Shown piece by piece: positions 41,795 through 50,543 of a DNA stretch of 64,000 bases. Position 1 is the stretch's first letter; each line of letters begins with the position of its first letter. Position numbers and translations under genes: made by a program. This stretch comes from Natronorubrum texcoconense (GTDB lineage: Archaea > Halobacteriota > Halobacteria > Halobacteriales > Natrialbaceae). The notes under the pieces are model-generated. The model was not told the origin of the DNA. It was given only the letters and a program-made list of their open reading frames with translations, and ran no database searches. Location: the NCBI RefSeq assembly GCF_900100335.1, contig NZ_FNFE01000001.1, positions 372,001-436,000 of the forward strand, in the 5' to 3' direction.

Positions 41795-42546
41795 GCTGGC
41801 TCGCCGCCGTCCGCGGTGGGCTCGGATTCCTGACGCGGCTACCAGTCGGCCACCGAGACGGTGACTGGGAGGCGTTTCGCACGCGGCCGGTGGCGTTCCC
41901 CGTTGTCGGATTCGTCGCGGGCGCGATCGCAGCAATTCCGTTACTGGCGACCGAGACGCTAGCCGCGCCGACCGTCGCTTTCGGCTATCTACTTGCCGTG
42001 TACGCCGTAATGGGGGTCCATCATCTCGACGGCGTGGCGGATCTCGGCGACGCGCTCGTCGTCCACGGCGACGCCGACCGCCGCCGCGAAGTCCTGAAGG
42101 ATACGACGACGGGCGTCGGTGCGGTTCTCGCGGTGGCAATCACCGTGGCGGGGCTCGCCCTCGCCGGTCTCGGACTCGCCGGACTCCCCGTCTTCCTCGC
42201 GGTCGCCGTCGCGATCGCTGCCGAAGTCGGGACGAAACTCGGGATGGCGGCGATGGCGTGTTTCGGTCACGCGAGCCACGACGGTATGGGACGGCAGTTT
42301 ACGACCGCGGCCGTCCCAACATCGTTCGTCGCACCCGCCGGCGTCGCCCTCCCGGCAGCCCTCCTTTCCTGGCCCCACCCGGTCGCTGCAGTCGCGCTCT
42401 CGGGAGCCGTTGCCGGGGTTGCCCTCCCCTGGTACTGGGCGACCCGCTACCTCGGCGGCATCAACGGCGACGTCTTCGGTGCGGCCAACGAGATCGGCCG
42501 CCTCGCCGGCGTCCACTTGGGGGTGATCGCGTGGACGCTATCGTGA
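41791..42546 (+). CDS. cobS: Adenosylcobinamide-GDP ribazoletransferase CobS
   Basis: A 251-residue integral membrane enzyme that joins adenosylcobinamide-GDP to alpha-ribazole (phosphate) as the last step of nucleotide-loop assembly. The marks are FLTRLPVGHRDGDW, HHLDGVADLGDALVVHGDA and RRREVLKDTTTGVGAV, the conserved Asp-rich metal site. There are six to seven hydrophobic segments. ATG 41791 shares ATGA with the cbiB stop. It overlaps cobY by 16 bases, so the three are coupled. Confidence 0.93.
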   Translation: MSWLAAVRGGLGFLTRLPVGHRDGDWEAFRTRPVAFPVVGFVAGAIAAIPLLATETLAAPTVAFGYLLAVYAVMGVHHLDGVADLGDALVVHGDADRRREVLKDTTTGVGAVLAVAITVAGLALAGLGLAGLPVFLAVAVAIAAEVGTKLGMAAMACFGHASHDGMGRQFTTAAVPTSFVAPAGVALPAALLSWPHPVAAVALSGAVAGVALPWYWATRYLGGINGDVFGAANEIGRLAGVHLGVIAWTLS

Positions 42547-43145
42547 TGTGCGGCGGGAGGGGGACGCGACTCGAGAGCGTCCACGAAAAACCGCTCCACC
42601 CGATCGACGGCGTCGCGATGGTCGACCGGGTGCTGGCGGCGCTCGAGGCAAGCGGCGTGAACTCGATCTACGCGGCCGTCTCGCCGAACGCCCCGGAGAG
42701 CCGCGCCCACCTCGAGCGTGGCGACGGCGAAACTCCGACCGTGACCACCCTCGAGACGGCCGGCGACGGCTACGTGGCCGATCTGATGGCCCTCCTCGAT
42801 CGACCCGCCATCTCGTCACCAGTGCTGACCGTCGCCGCGGACCTTCCGTTACTCGAGGCTCCCGTTATCGACCGAATTCTCACGACTCACGGCGAGTACG
42901 ACGCCTCGCGGACCGTCTGCGTCCCCGTCGCGCTCAAACGCCGGCTCGGCGCGAGCGTCGACTCGACGCTCGAGCCCGAAACCCACCTCGCGCCGACCGG
43001 GGTCAACGTCGTCGGCGACGCATCCGATCCCCAGACCATGACAGACGTATACTACGACCCACGACTCGCGATCAACGTGAACCGACTCGAAGACGCTCGT
43101 CTCGCGGCGAACGAACTACCGCGTCTCGGCGCGGAGGGGCGATAA
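42531..43145 (+). CDS. cobY: Adenosylcobinamide-phosphate guanylyltransferase CobY
   Basis: A 204-residue archaeal CobY, the non-homologous replacement of CobU. GTG 42531 gives VDAIVMCGGRGTRLES, the nucleotidyltransferase glycine-rich loop, followed by KPLHPIDG, AADLPLLE and GVNVVG. It converts adenosylcobinamide-P plus GTP to adenosylcobinamide-GDP. GGGGGTGA about 5-12 bases upstream is a strong ribosome site and fixes the GTG start inside the cobS end. One base separates its stop from the cobT start. Confidence 0.92.
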   Translation: MDAIVMCGGRGTRLESVHEKPLHPIDGVAMVDRVLAALEASGVNSIYAAVSPNAPESRAHLERGDGETPTVTTLETAGDGYVADLMALLDRPAISSPVLTVAADLPLLEAPVIDRILTTHGEYDASRTVCVPVALKRRLGASVDSTLEPETHLAPTGVNVVGDASDPQTMTDVYYDPRLAINVNRLEDARLAANELPRLGAEGR

Positions 43146-43146
43146 C

Positions 43147-44208
43147 ATGCGCGTGATCCTCCCCGCCGGCACGACCGAGACCGCGCTGATCGACGGTATC
43201 AGCGCCGCCGGAGCGTCCCCGGACCTGATGGAACACACGCCCTCTGCAGACGTCGAGATTCTCGCGTACGGCGAGCCGACGATGGCCCCCGTCACGCCGG
43301 TGAGTCCGAACGGCTGTCCGACGCCGGCGGCGGTGACGCGGGCCGTCCGCGAGGTGATCGACTTCGACGTCTCGGTCGTCGACGCTGGCCTCGCACAGCC
43401 GACTGGCGCACCCACGGTCGACCTCGGCGTCGAACCGGGAGCGGACATCCGCGACCCCGTCGCCGTCCCCGACACACGGGCGATCTTCGACCGCGCCCAC
43501 GCCTACGGCGCGAGCCTGCCCGACGACGAACTCCTGATCGGCGAGACGGTCCCCGGCGGGACGACGACGGCGCTCGGCGTCCTCACCGCGCTCGGCGAAC
43601 CGGCCGGCGTCTCCTCCTCGCTCCCGAAAAACCCCATCGAGCGTAAACGGCAGGTCGTCGACGAAGCCCTCGCCGCGAGCGACGCTTCGGCCGGGAGCTT
43701 CGACGGCCGCCCGCTCGAGGCGATCCGTGCCGTCGGCGATCCCGTACAGGCGACCGTCGCGGGGATCGCCGCCGGCGCGCTCGAGTCGGGTATCGACGTC
43801 ACCCTCGCCGGCGGCACGCAGATGGTGGCCGTCGCGACCGTCTTACGCCACGCCGGCGTCGACGCACCGTTCTCGATCGCGACTACCTCGTTCGTCGAGC
43901 GCGAGCAGGGCGACCAGCTCGGCGAGGCCTGCTACCGGTTGAACTGCCAGTTGACCGTCACCGACCCCGGATTCGACGCACGCGACCACGTCTCCATGAA
44001 GCGCTACTGCGCCGGCGTGGCGAAAGAGGGCGTCGCGATGGGCGGCGCGCTCTCGCTCGTCCCAGACGAGCGGATGGAGTCGGTGCTGGATCGGTTCGAA
44101 ACGGTCTGCGGCCGTCTCGGAATCGAAGACGACGGCGGGAGCGGGAGCGAAAACGGAAACACCAACGAACCCGCGAACTCGACCCCGGAGGATGATCGTG
44201 CACCCTGA
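43147..44208 (+). CDS. cobT: Nicotinate-nucleotide-dimethylbenzimidazole phosphoribosyltransferase-like CobT
   Basis: A 353-residue archaeal-type CobT. Starts MRVILPAGTTETALIDGISA. Conserved blocks are IGETVPGGTTTALGVLTALG, LAGGTQMVAVATVL and HVSMKRYCAGVAKEGVAMGG. It activates the lower base to alpha-ribazole phosphate. Which base is used is not visible. The last 35 residues are low-complexity and overlap the cobD start. ATG 43147. Confidence 0.9.
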   Translation: MRVILPAGTTETALIDGISAAGASPDLMEHTPSADVEILAYGEPTMAPVTPVSPNGCPTPAAVTRAVREVIDFDVSVVDAGLAQPTGAPTVDLGVEPGADIRDPVAVPDTRAIFDRAHAYGASLPDDELLIGETVPGGTTTALGVLTALGEPAGVSSSLPKNPIERKRQVVDEALAASDASAGSFDGRPLEAIRAVGDPVQATVAGIAAGALESGIDVTLAGGTQMVAVATVLRHAGVDAPFSIATTSFVEREQGDQLGEACYRLNCQLTVTDPGFDARDHVSMKRYCAGVAKEGVAMGGALSLVPDERMESVLDRFETVCGRLGIEDDGGSGSENGNTNEPANSTPEDDRAP

Positions 44209-45286
44209 GTCGATACGAACCGGGGACCGCGTCCCCCACGGCGGCGAGACCGACCGGGACGTCCTCGACTTCTCGGCAAATACCAACCCGTACACGCCCG
44301 ACGGCGTCGAAGCGGTGTACGAACGCGCACTCGAGGCGTCTCGCAGGTACCCCGACGACGACTATCACGACTTCCGGACCGCCGCGGCCGCGTTCGTCGG
44401 CTGCGAGCCGGAGCGAGTAATCCCCACTCCTGGCGGGCTAGCTGCGATTCGGCTGGCGATGGAGTGTTCGCTCGAGCCCGACGACGAGGCGCTGATTCCG
44501 TACCCGAGTTTCGGCGAGTACGCTCGCGAAGTGCGTTTACAGGGGGCGTCACCTCGATTCGTTCCACACGACGAGCTACTGGCAGTGGACGACGGGCTTC
44601 TCGAGGACTGCCAGTTCGCGGTGGTCTGTACGCCGAACAACCCTACCGGCGAGGCGACCGATCCGGACGCGCTGGCGGCGTTTGCGGCCCGCTGTGGCGA
44701 GGCGGAAACGACGCTGTTGGTCGACGAGGCGTTTCTCGGCTTTACGGATCTGCCGTCTGCGGCCCGACTCGAGGCCGAGCACGTGATCGTCGCCCGTTCG
44801 TTAACCAAACTGTTCGGGCTGCCGGGACTGCGAGCGGGATTCGCGGTCGCGACAGGTGAGCGGCGAGACGCACTCGAGACGGCCCGTCGCGCGTGGTCGC
44901 TCGGCACGCCGGCCGCACGCGTCGGTGCGCACTGTCTTCGCCAGGATGCGTTCGTCCGCGAGACGCGCGAACGCGTCGAACGCGAGCGCGAGCGGATGCA
45001 CGAGGCGCTCAAGCGGCGGTTCGACGTCGTGCCGTCGGACGCACCGTACCTGCTGTGTGACGTCGGCGACCGCAGCGTCGACGACGTGATCGCGTCCGCT
45101 CGTGAGAACGGTGTCGCCATCCGGGACGCGAGGACTTTCAGGGGTATCGACTCGCACGTCCGCGTCGCCGTCAAGGACCGAGAGCGAAACGACGGACTGC
45201 TCGCGGCGCTCGGGGTGCTCGAGGCTGACGAGGGCTACGGCACCGACGGGGGCGACGACATCGACGAGGGGACGAGGTCCGAATGA
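44198..45286 (+). CDS. cobD: Threonine-phosphate decarboxylase CobD (PLP enzyme)
   Basis: A 362-residue fold-type-I PLP enzyme: FSANTNPYTPDG, CTPNNPTGEATDP, LVDEAFLGF, and SLTKLFGLPGLRAG with the PLP lysine. It makes aminopropanol phosphate, the CbiB substrate. The start is taken as GTG 44198 (VHPESIRTGDRVPHGGE), because GGAGG at 44187-44191 is six bases upstream and the sequence then matches the family N-terminus. ATG 44192 is the alternative. It overlaps cobT by 11 bases and cbiZ by four. Confidence 0.9.
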   Translation: MHPESIRTGDRVPHGGETDRDVLDFSANTNPYTPDGVEAVYERALEASRRYPDDDYHDFRTAAAAFVGCEPERVIPTPGGLAAIRLAMECSLEPDDEALIPYPSFGEYAREVRLQGASPRFVPHDELLAVDDGLLEDCQFAVVCTPNNPTGEATDPDALAAFAARCGEAETTLLVDEAFLGFTDLPSAARLEAEHVIVARSLTKLFGLPGLRAGFAVATGERRDALETARRAWSLGTPAARVGAHCLRQDAFVRETRERVERERERMHEALKRRFDVVPSDAPYLLCDVGDRSVDDVIASARENGVAIRDARTFRGIDSHVRVAVKDRERNDGLLAALGVLEADEGYGTDGGDDIDEGTRSE

Positions 45287-46032
45287 CAGAGTCCGATCCA
45301 GCGTACGGTGCGTTCCGCCGCGACGGCGTCCTCCGGGTACGCCGGCCCGGAACGGAGTGGCTCTCGACCGGTTGGAACGGCGGCCGACGGACGGCCGACT
45401 GCGCGTACAACGTCTCGGTACCCGAGGGGTGGGATCGGACGGACCTCGGAGCGTACGTCGACGAGCGCCTCGAGCGGGCGGAATTTTCTCACGCCAGCGA
45501 TGGCCCGGTTCTGCTCACCGGGGTCGATCAGGCGGACGCCCGCGGAGCCCGGTACGGTCCCGTCACGGCCTACGCGACCGCCGGCATCTCGAACCCGGCC
45601 GCGTTGCCGATGGATCCCGACGAGCAGTCGGTGAGCGACGACTCTCGTTCGGACTCGCGCTCCCACCCGGGACCCGGAACGGTCAACGTGATCGCCGGGA
45701 CGACGCGGGCGCTCGCACCCGGCGCGCTGGCGAACCTGATCGCCGTCGCCGCGGAGGCGAAGGCGGCGACGTTGCTCGCCGAGACCGGGTTTCCGGGTAC
45801 GACGACGGACGCCATCGTCGTCGGCCACGACCCGACGGGCGAACGCGTCGAGTTCTCCGGCAGCGGCACCGACGTCGGCGCGGCGACGCGCGCCTGCGTT
45901 CGGGAGGCCGTCTCCGCCTCGCTTCGGGCACACTACGAGGAGCGCGACGAGACCCTACCCGGCTCGGTCGCGGACGCGACGTACGGCGTCTCGACCGACG
46001 TCCGAGCGACGGTGTTCCGACCGTCGCGGTGA
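45283..46032 (+). CDS. cbiZ: Adenosylcobinamide amidohydrolase CbiZ
   Basis: A 249-residue enzyme that cleaves the aminopropanol side chain of salvaged adenosylcobinamide to adenosylcobyric acid, so that CbiB can rebuild it. Marks: STGWNGGRRTADCAYN, VLLTGVDQADARGAR, TAGISNPAALP, NVIAGTTRALAPGALANL and TTTDAIVVGHD. ATG 45283 overlaps the cobD stop (ATGA). Its presence shows that the organism salvages incomplete cobamides from outside. Last gene of the operon. Confidence 0.92.
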   Translation: MTESDPAYGAFRRDGVLRVRRPGTEWLSTGWNGGRRTADCAYNVSVPEGWDRTDLGAYVDERLERAEFSHASDGPVLLTGVDQADARGARYGPVTAYATAGISNPAALPMDPDEQSVSDDSRSDSRSHPGPGTVNVIAGTTRALAPGALANLIAVAAEAKAATLLAETGFPGTTTDAIVVGHDPTGERVEFSGSGTDVGAATRACVREAVSASLRAHYEERDETLPGSVADATYGVSTDVRATVFRPSR

Positions 46033-46090
46033 GCACGGTGTCCCTTCTCGGCTCGAAACGTTAACCCGTCTCGAGGCGAACATCCCGACT

Positions 46091-46513
46091 ATGGCTGGGG
46101 AGGAAGACGACGATCCGACGGCGATCCGTTCGCTCGCGCTCTCGCCGGCGGACGCTGCCGACGCCTACGCGTACACCCGGGAGAACCCGGGCGAGGCCGT
46201 GCTCCGCGTGACGCCGCCGTTTCACGGCCGTATGCGGGCGCGTATTCACGTGTACCACCTCGACGACACCGAACTGACCGGTGCCGTCCACGTCGCCCCG
46301 CAAGTCGTCATCGCCGACGACGTCGTCGACGACTATCCCACGCTCGAGACCGAACTCGAGGACGTCGATCCGAGCGAAACGGATCGCGTTCGAAGGCGAC
46401 ACGGTGAGGCGGTCGAAGCATGGCAGAAACGCGCGCGGGAGGCGATCGTCGACGAGGTCACGCTCGAGACCGACGACGGCCCGCATCCGGTCGAGATCAA
46501 ACGGATCGGATAG
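46091..46513 (+). CDS. Conserved haloarchaeal protein, unknown function
   Basis: A 140-residue soluble protein: MAGEEDDDPTAIRSLALSPA, then VLRVTPPFHGRMRARIHVYH in a beta-rich middle, and the long helix ETDRVRRRHGEAVEAWQKRA. It ends with a short strand HPVEIKRIG. It stands 58 bases after cbiZ and may share its transcript, but has a separate AT-rich patch (CGTTAACC) upstream. Function not recognised. Confidence 0.7.
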   Translation: MAGEEDDDPTAIRSLALSPADAADAYAYTRENPGEAVLRVTPPFHGRMRARIHVYHLDDTELTGAVHVAPQVVIADDVVDDYPTLETELEDVDPSETDRVRRRHGEAVEAWQKRAREAIVDEVTLETDDGPHPVEIKRIG

Positions 46514-46639
46514 CGCGACCTGACTAAGACTCGTTCTGGTCGTGACGCTCGAGTTTCTACGGCACACGTTCGCTGTCCTGTACTTTCACTTTCACTCCGG
46601 GTGGATCGGATTAACGTACTATCCGTCTCATTGACTGGT

Positions 46640-46855
46640 ATGGCACTGATCGTCGACCGGAGTGAGGACCGAACCGAGCAGACCGATAGCACCGACACGG
46701 CAACGACACTCGAGCCAGAGCCGGAACGGCGCCGTATCGACGTCACCGACCTGCACGCCGCCGGAATCGAGGAGTTCGTCGAGTCGAACGTCGACACAGA
46801 GTTCGTCTCGCTCGAACACCGCGGCGCGCGGACCTACCTCGTCCTCGAGGACTGA
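46640..46855 (+). CDS. Small acidic protein, unknown function
   Basis: A 71-residue protein from ATG 46640: a polar, disordered-looking first half (MALIVDRSEDRTEQTDSTDT) and a small structured second half, RRIDVTDLHAAGIEEFVESN, ending GARTYLVLED. GATTAACG about 27 bases upstream is a plausible TATA box. No motif of known function. Confidence 0.62.
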   Translation: MALIVDRSEDRTEQTDSTDTATTLEPEPERRRIDVTDLHAAGIEEFVESNVDTEFVSLEHRGARTYLVLED

Positions 46856-46934
46856 GCGAGAACCACGCCGCGAATCGGTCGGACGCACAACTGGTTCCCC
46901 CACTGTTTTCACCGGGACCGTGGGAGGTGGGCGC

Positions 46935-47984
46935 ATGACCGACACTCGAGATCGAGAGGCGGGACACCCGCGGAGTTTGACGACGCGGCGACGCGTTCTC
47001 GGGAACGGTGCCGGTCTCGTCGGTATCGCTGGCGTCGTCGGAGTCGGCCAGTCGTCGGCAGGCGGGACGGGCCGCAGGACCGAGTCGGGCGACGACGAGA
47101 CGCCCCCTCGAGTCGACACGACGCGGGACGACTCCGCTGCGGACCTGCCCCTGATCGACGCGCACACGCACCTGATACCCGAGCAAACGCTCGATCGGGA
47201 TCCGTTGAGCGCCGACGAACTGGTGGCGTGGATGGACGCCCACGGCATCGATCACGCGGTCGTTCAGGCGCTCGATTCGCCCGAGAGCTATCCCGTCCAG
47301 GCGCCGAGCTGGTGGGTCCTCGAGCAGGTCGAGGCGTATCCGGACCGCCTGCTCCCCTTCTGTACGGTCGACCCCCGAACGCTGGTCTACGAGGCGGATT
47401 TCGGGGCCGTGACGGAGCTGCTCGAGCGCTACGTCGACCGCGGCGCGCGCGGCTTCGGCGAGCTCAAAGCCGGGCTCCCGATCGACGATCCGCGACTCGA
47501 GCGGCTCTACGAGCTGTGTGCCGACCACGACTTGCCGGTTCTCTTTCACACCGACGAGAAAGCGATGATGGACGAGGTCGGGCTGCCGCGACTCGAGGAC
47601 GTGCTGGCTTCGTTCCCGTCGGTCGACTTCGTCGCCCACGCCCACGCGTGGTGGGCCCACATCTCCGCGGACGTGAGCCGGGAGGACCGAGGCGACTACC
47701 CGACGGGACCGATCGAACCGGGCGGGCGCGTCCCCGAACTGTTGTCCGAATACGACAACGTCTACGGCGACGTCTCCGCCGGTTCGGGCTGGAACGCGCT
47801 CACGCGCGACGAGGCGTACGCGCAGGGGTTTCTCGAGGACCACCACGAGCAGTTGGTGTTCGGAACGGACTTCCTCGCGCCGGATCAGGAAGTGCCACAG
47901 TTCGAGCTGTTCGACCGGTTCGACCTGCCCGCGGAGGCGTGGGCGAACATCCGGTATCAAAACGTTGAGGAATTACTCCGGTGA
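46935..47984 (+). CDS. Tat-exported amidohydrolase-family protein
   Basis: A 349-residue metal-dependent hydrolase of the amidohydrolase_2 (TIM-barrel) group. The N-terminus TTRRRVLGNGAGLVGIAGVV (residues 16-35) is a twin-arginine signal. The first metal motif is IDAHTHLIP (about 77), followed by GFGELKAG, LFHTDEKAMM and VAHAHAWW, and the final Asp is in VFGTDFLAPDQE. GGGAGGTGG five bases before ATG 46935 is an excellent ribosome site. No lipobox cysteine is seen, so it is probably soluble outside the cell or membrane-held by the signal. The substrate is unknown. Confidence 0.85.
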   Translation: MTDTRDREAGHPRSLTTRRRVLGNGAGLVGIAGVVGVGQSSAGGTGRRTESGDDETPPRVDTTRDDSAADLPLIDAHTHLIPEQTLDRDPLSADELVAWMDAHGIDHAVVQALDSPESYPVQAPSWWVLEQVEAYPDRLLPFCTVDPRTLVYEADFGAVTELLERYVDRGARGFGELKAGLPIDDPRLERLYELCADHDLPVLFHTDEKAMMDEVGLPRLEDVLASFPSVDFVAHAHAWWAHISADVSREDRGDYPTGPIEPGGRVPELLSEYDNVYGDVSAGSGWNALTRDEAYAQGFLEDHHEQLVFGTDFLAPDQEVPQFELFDRFDLPAEAWANIRYQNVEELLR

Positions 47985-48002
47985 GACCGGGGGCGCAGCC
48001 GG

Positions 48003-48042
48003 ATCAGAACAATTGGAGTCGAATCAGAACCGTTGGAGTCGG
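48003..48042. repeat. 20-bp tandem duplication at the end of the PRC-barrel gene
   Basis: ATCAGAACAATTGGAGTCGA (48003-48022) is followed by a near copy at 48023-48042 that differs at three positions. The second copy carries the stop codon and last residues of the minus-strand PRC-barrel gene. The first lies just beyond the stop. Confidence 0.75.
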
Positions 48043-48272
48043 ATTTCGTCCGCCGTAACCTCGTCGACGTACTCCTCGCCGAGTTGATAGTTCTCCATCC
48101 CGTCGGCGACTGCTCGATCCCGCCGGAGTCGCGATTTGATCGAGTCGGCCATCTCGGGTCCGGGCTCGACGTACGCGACACCCGCGTCGACGTCCTGAAC
48201 GACGCCGATCTCCGTTCCGTTCGTGTTGACGACCGGCTTCCCCTCGTCGTCGACCGTGAAGTTGGCGCACAT
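48024..48272 (-). CDS. PRC-barrel-like small protein
   Basis: An 82-residue protein, MCANFTVDDEGKPVVNTNGT, then EIGVVQDVDAGVAYVEPGPE, a beta pattern like PRC-barrel domains, and a helical tail ending DEIRLQRF. Haloarchaea have many small PRC-barrel proteins, some linked to ribosomes or division, but the role of this one is unknown. The start is ATG 48272. Its last codons are tandemly duplicated in the DNA beyond the stop. Confidence 0.75.
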   Translation of the reverse strand: MCANFTVDDEGKPVVNTNGTEIGVVQDVDAGVAYVEPGPEMADSIKSRLRRDRAVADGMENYQLGEEYVDEVTADEIRLQRF

Positions 48273-48452
48273 ACTCCCCCGTTACCGAGCGACGATGGTA
48301 TACGCCGGACTTACATGTGCTTGTGTTCGTCAGTCGACGTGATCGACGACGAGATGGGGCGATGGACCGATCCATCTCGAGACCGTCGCTCGATTCGACC
48401 GGAACGGGATCGAACCGATATCACTACTGTTCTGGACTCGAGACCGCCGGTA

Positions 48453-49181
48453 ATGAAACTCGCGCGGATCGCGACGGACGACGGACCGGTCAGTGGCCAG
48501 TACGAGGACGGCGTCGTTCACGGTGAGGACGGCGTGTACGAAGTCGGCGTCGACGGGACGTTCCTGCCGCCCTGCGAACCCTCGGCGCTGTACTGCGTCG
48601 GTCGGAACTACGCGGCGACGCTCGATCAGATGGAGTACGAACGGCCCGACGAACCCGACTTCTTCATCAAGCCGCCGGCGTCGGTGCTGGGCCACCGGGA
48701 TCCGATCCCTTACCCCAGCTTTACTGACGAACTCACCTACGCCGGCGAACTCGCGGCGATCATCGACGACCCCTGCCACAACCTCTCGGCAGACGAGGTG
48801 TCGGACGTCGTGCGCGGCTACACGATCATGAACGATATGGACGCGCTCGATCAACAGGGCCGAACCGCTCGCAAGGCGTTCGACGGCTCCGGTCCGCTCG
48901 GGCCGTGGATCGAAACCGCGGTCGATCCGACGGGAATCGACATGTGGACCGACGTCGCCGGCGAGCGCCGACAGGAGGCCAACACCGAACTGATGCTGTT
49001 CGACCCCCACGAGATTATCTCGTATCTCTCGCGACGATTCACCTTCCGGCCCGGCGACGTGGTTGCCTTCGGGAGCCCCGCCAATCCCGGACTGGTCGAA
49101 CCCGGTGACACCGTCGAAATCACCTACGATGGTGTCGGGACGCTTCGAAACACGGTCGTGGACGGTGTGTCTGACGAGTAG
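48453..49181 (+). CDS. Fumarylacetoacetate hydrolase family protein
   Basis: A 242-residue FAH-fold enzyme. After a short N-terminal domain come the catalytic-domain blocks LYCVGRNYAATLDQME, DFFIKPPASVLG, ELTYAGELAAIID (metal-binding Glu), GYTIMNDMDALDQQG, KAFDGSGPLGPWIE and GDVVAFGSPANPG. Members hydrolyse or decarboxylate acylpyruvates and related 2-oxo acids. The exact substrate is unknown. The start is ATG 48453 (MKLARIATDDGP). The longer open frame from 48033 is mostly antisense to the PRC-barrel gene. Confidence 0.87.
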   Translation: MKLARIATDDGPVSGQYEDGVVHGEDGVYEVGVDGTFLPPCEPSALYCVGRNYAATLDQMEYERPDEPDFFIKPPASVLGHRDPIPYPSFTDELTYAGELAAIIDDPCHNLSADEVSDVVRGYTIMNDMDALDQQGRTARKAFDGSGPLGPWIETAVDPTGIDMWTDVAGERRQEANTELMLFDPHEIISYLSRRFTFRPGDVVAFGSPANPGLVEPGDTVEITYDGVGTLRNTVVDGVSDE

Positions 49182-49354
49182 GGGGACCCTCGAGCGACTC
49201 GATCGACCAGCGAAGCGGCGGCGGCGACGAGTTCGACGCGACGATCGCCAGCGAGGGTGATACGTTCGAGTGGGACGCCGAGGAAACCGGCACGCAGCCG
49301 TACTACTGTTCGCCCCACGCGGGCTTTATGTACGGCGCACTCGAGATCGAGTGA
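49182..49354 (+). pseudogene. Halocyanin/plastocyanin-type copper protein remnant
   Basis: In the frame ending at TGA 49352-49354 the sequence reads DEFDATIASEGDTFEWDAEE, then TGTQPYYCSPHAGFMYGALE. YYCSPHAGFM is the Cys-x2-His-x4-Met copper site of blue copper proteins and the ending matches halocyanins. There is no start codon or room for the first ligand His, the signal peptide or the lipobox: the frame closes with a stop at 49172, inside the preceding gene's end. About 50 residues remain, so it is a decayed 3' fragment. Confidence 0.78.
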
Positions 49355-49423
49355 CGCACCTCATCGCCGTTCGCCACGCTCCCCGCTGACGCGTACCGTC
49401 TGCGAGCAGAAACACACTTCCGC

Positions 49424-49957
49424 GTGCACCCCCTCCGAGCCGATGTGAGCGCTGATGCGACGCGACGCGTCGAAGTCTACCCCGACCGAGAGGTCGTCGT
49501 CGAGTTCGATCCCGACCTCACCTTCGAATGCGTCGAAGAGTGTACCTGGTGTTGCCAACACGGGGTCTTGCTCTACGACCGGGATCTGCTCGAGTTAGCC
49601 CAGCGAGCGAACCTCGCCGAGACCACGACCGACTTTCGCGGCGAAAAGTTCGTCACCCGCGAACAGAAGGATCGAGAGGACCACGTCGCAGACGACGGCT
49701 GCGCCTGTGCCTTCCTCCGCGAGGACGGACTCTGCTCGCTGCATCTCGAGGAGGACTGGAAACCGACCAGATGCTCCGTCTTCCCGCTCGGCGTCTGGCT
49801 CGAGGACGGCGACCTCCACGTCGACATTCGGGACTCGGCCCACGAGCACTGCGAAGGACTAAATGTCAGTGACAGGAGCGTCATCGACAATCTCGAGGCG
49901 TTCCTGCCGGAGGTGCTCTGGGAACTCGAGAATCCGGACTCGGACCGAGAGCTGTAG
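49424..49957 (+). CDS. YkgJ-family cysteine-cluster protein
   Basis: A 177-residue protein with the zinc or Fe-S cysteine set of the YkgJ family: FECVEECTWCCQHGVLLY, then CACAFLREDGLCSLH and PTRCSVFPLGV, with a late HEHCEG. The cluster type and function are not established. The start is given as GTG 49424, because the frame is open and no ATG precedes the conserved RVEVYPDREVVVEF. A later start cannot be excluded. Follows the halocyanin remnant. Confidence 0.8.
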   Translation: MHPLRADVSADATRRVEVYPDREVVVEFDPDLTFECVEECTWCCQHGVLLYDRDLLELAQRANLAETTTDFRGEKFVTREQKDREDHVADDGCACAFLREDGLCSLHLEEDWKPTRCSVFPLGVWLEDGDLHVDIRDSAHEHCEGLNVSDRSVIDNLEAFLPEVLWELENPDSDREL

Positions 49958-50048
49958 CGCTGTTTCCCGCCTTGAAGTGATACTATCCGCACAGGTTATC
50001 CGACCGGACGGTTACCATTGAGTTAGATGTTACCACGGCTCTCCAATG

Positions 50049-50056
50049 TTTTAAAC
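50049..50056 (+). promoter_or_regulatory. TATA box of the aIF1A gene
   Basis: TTTTAAAC lies 23-30 bases before GTG 50079, ideal leaderless spacing, and supports the GTG start. Confidence 0.7.
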
Positions 50057-50078
50057 GTCCGCCGTACGTAGTACGGGT

Positions 50079-50363
50079 GTGACAGAAGAATCCGGGCGTC
50101 GGAACCTCCGCATGCCCAACAGCGATGAAGTATTCGCCGTCGTAACCGAACACCTTGGTGGCAATCACGTCCAACTTCGGTGTGAAGACGGCGAGGAACG
50201 ACTCGGCCGCATCCCAGGTCGCATGAAGTACCGTACCTGGATCGAACAAGACGACATCGTCGTCGCCGAACCCTGGGACTGGCAGGACGAGAAAGCGACG
50301 ATCGAGTGGCGCTACACCAGCCAGGACGCAGATCAACTGCGTCGTGAAGGCCACATCGATTGA
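50079..50363 (+). CDS. eif1a: Translation initiation factor aIF1A
   Basis: A 94-residue S1/OB-fold factor that binds the ribosomal A site during initiation. It starts at leaderless GTG 50079, followed by [40 protein letters not shown] and [20 protein letters not shown]. The whole family core is present and of normal length. It has its own TATA box and no close operon partners. Confidence 0.95.
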   Translation: MTEESGRRNLRMPNSDEVFAVVTEHLGGNHVQLRCEDGEERLGRIPGRMKYRTWIEQDDIVVAEPWDWQDEKATIEWRYTSQDADQLRREGHID

Positions 50364-50543
50364 ACCTCGGTAGCGACCACTAAACGAGATTTCTCCGCGC
50401 ACTCCTCGATACCGAGCGACGGCGTTCGACCGTTCGAATCGATACTGCCGATCATTCCCAGCGAGACGGCTTCTGCGGCGAGTCTAATCCGTTCGAGCCT
50501 CGCCTGTCGTTCGGACGGATAAACCGATAGCTGCGATAGTAAT

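Noticed and set aside
40889-42139. 416-residue open frame on the minus strand
   Set aside because: Arg-rich low-complexity shadow of cbiB and cobS.
46743-47960. 405-residue open frame on the minus strand
   Set aside because: Antisense to the Tat-exported amidohydrolase, with no recognisable motif.
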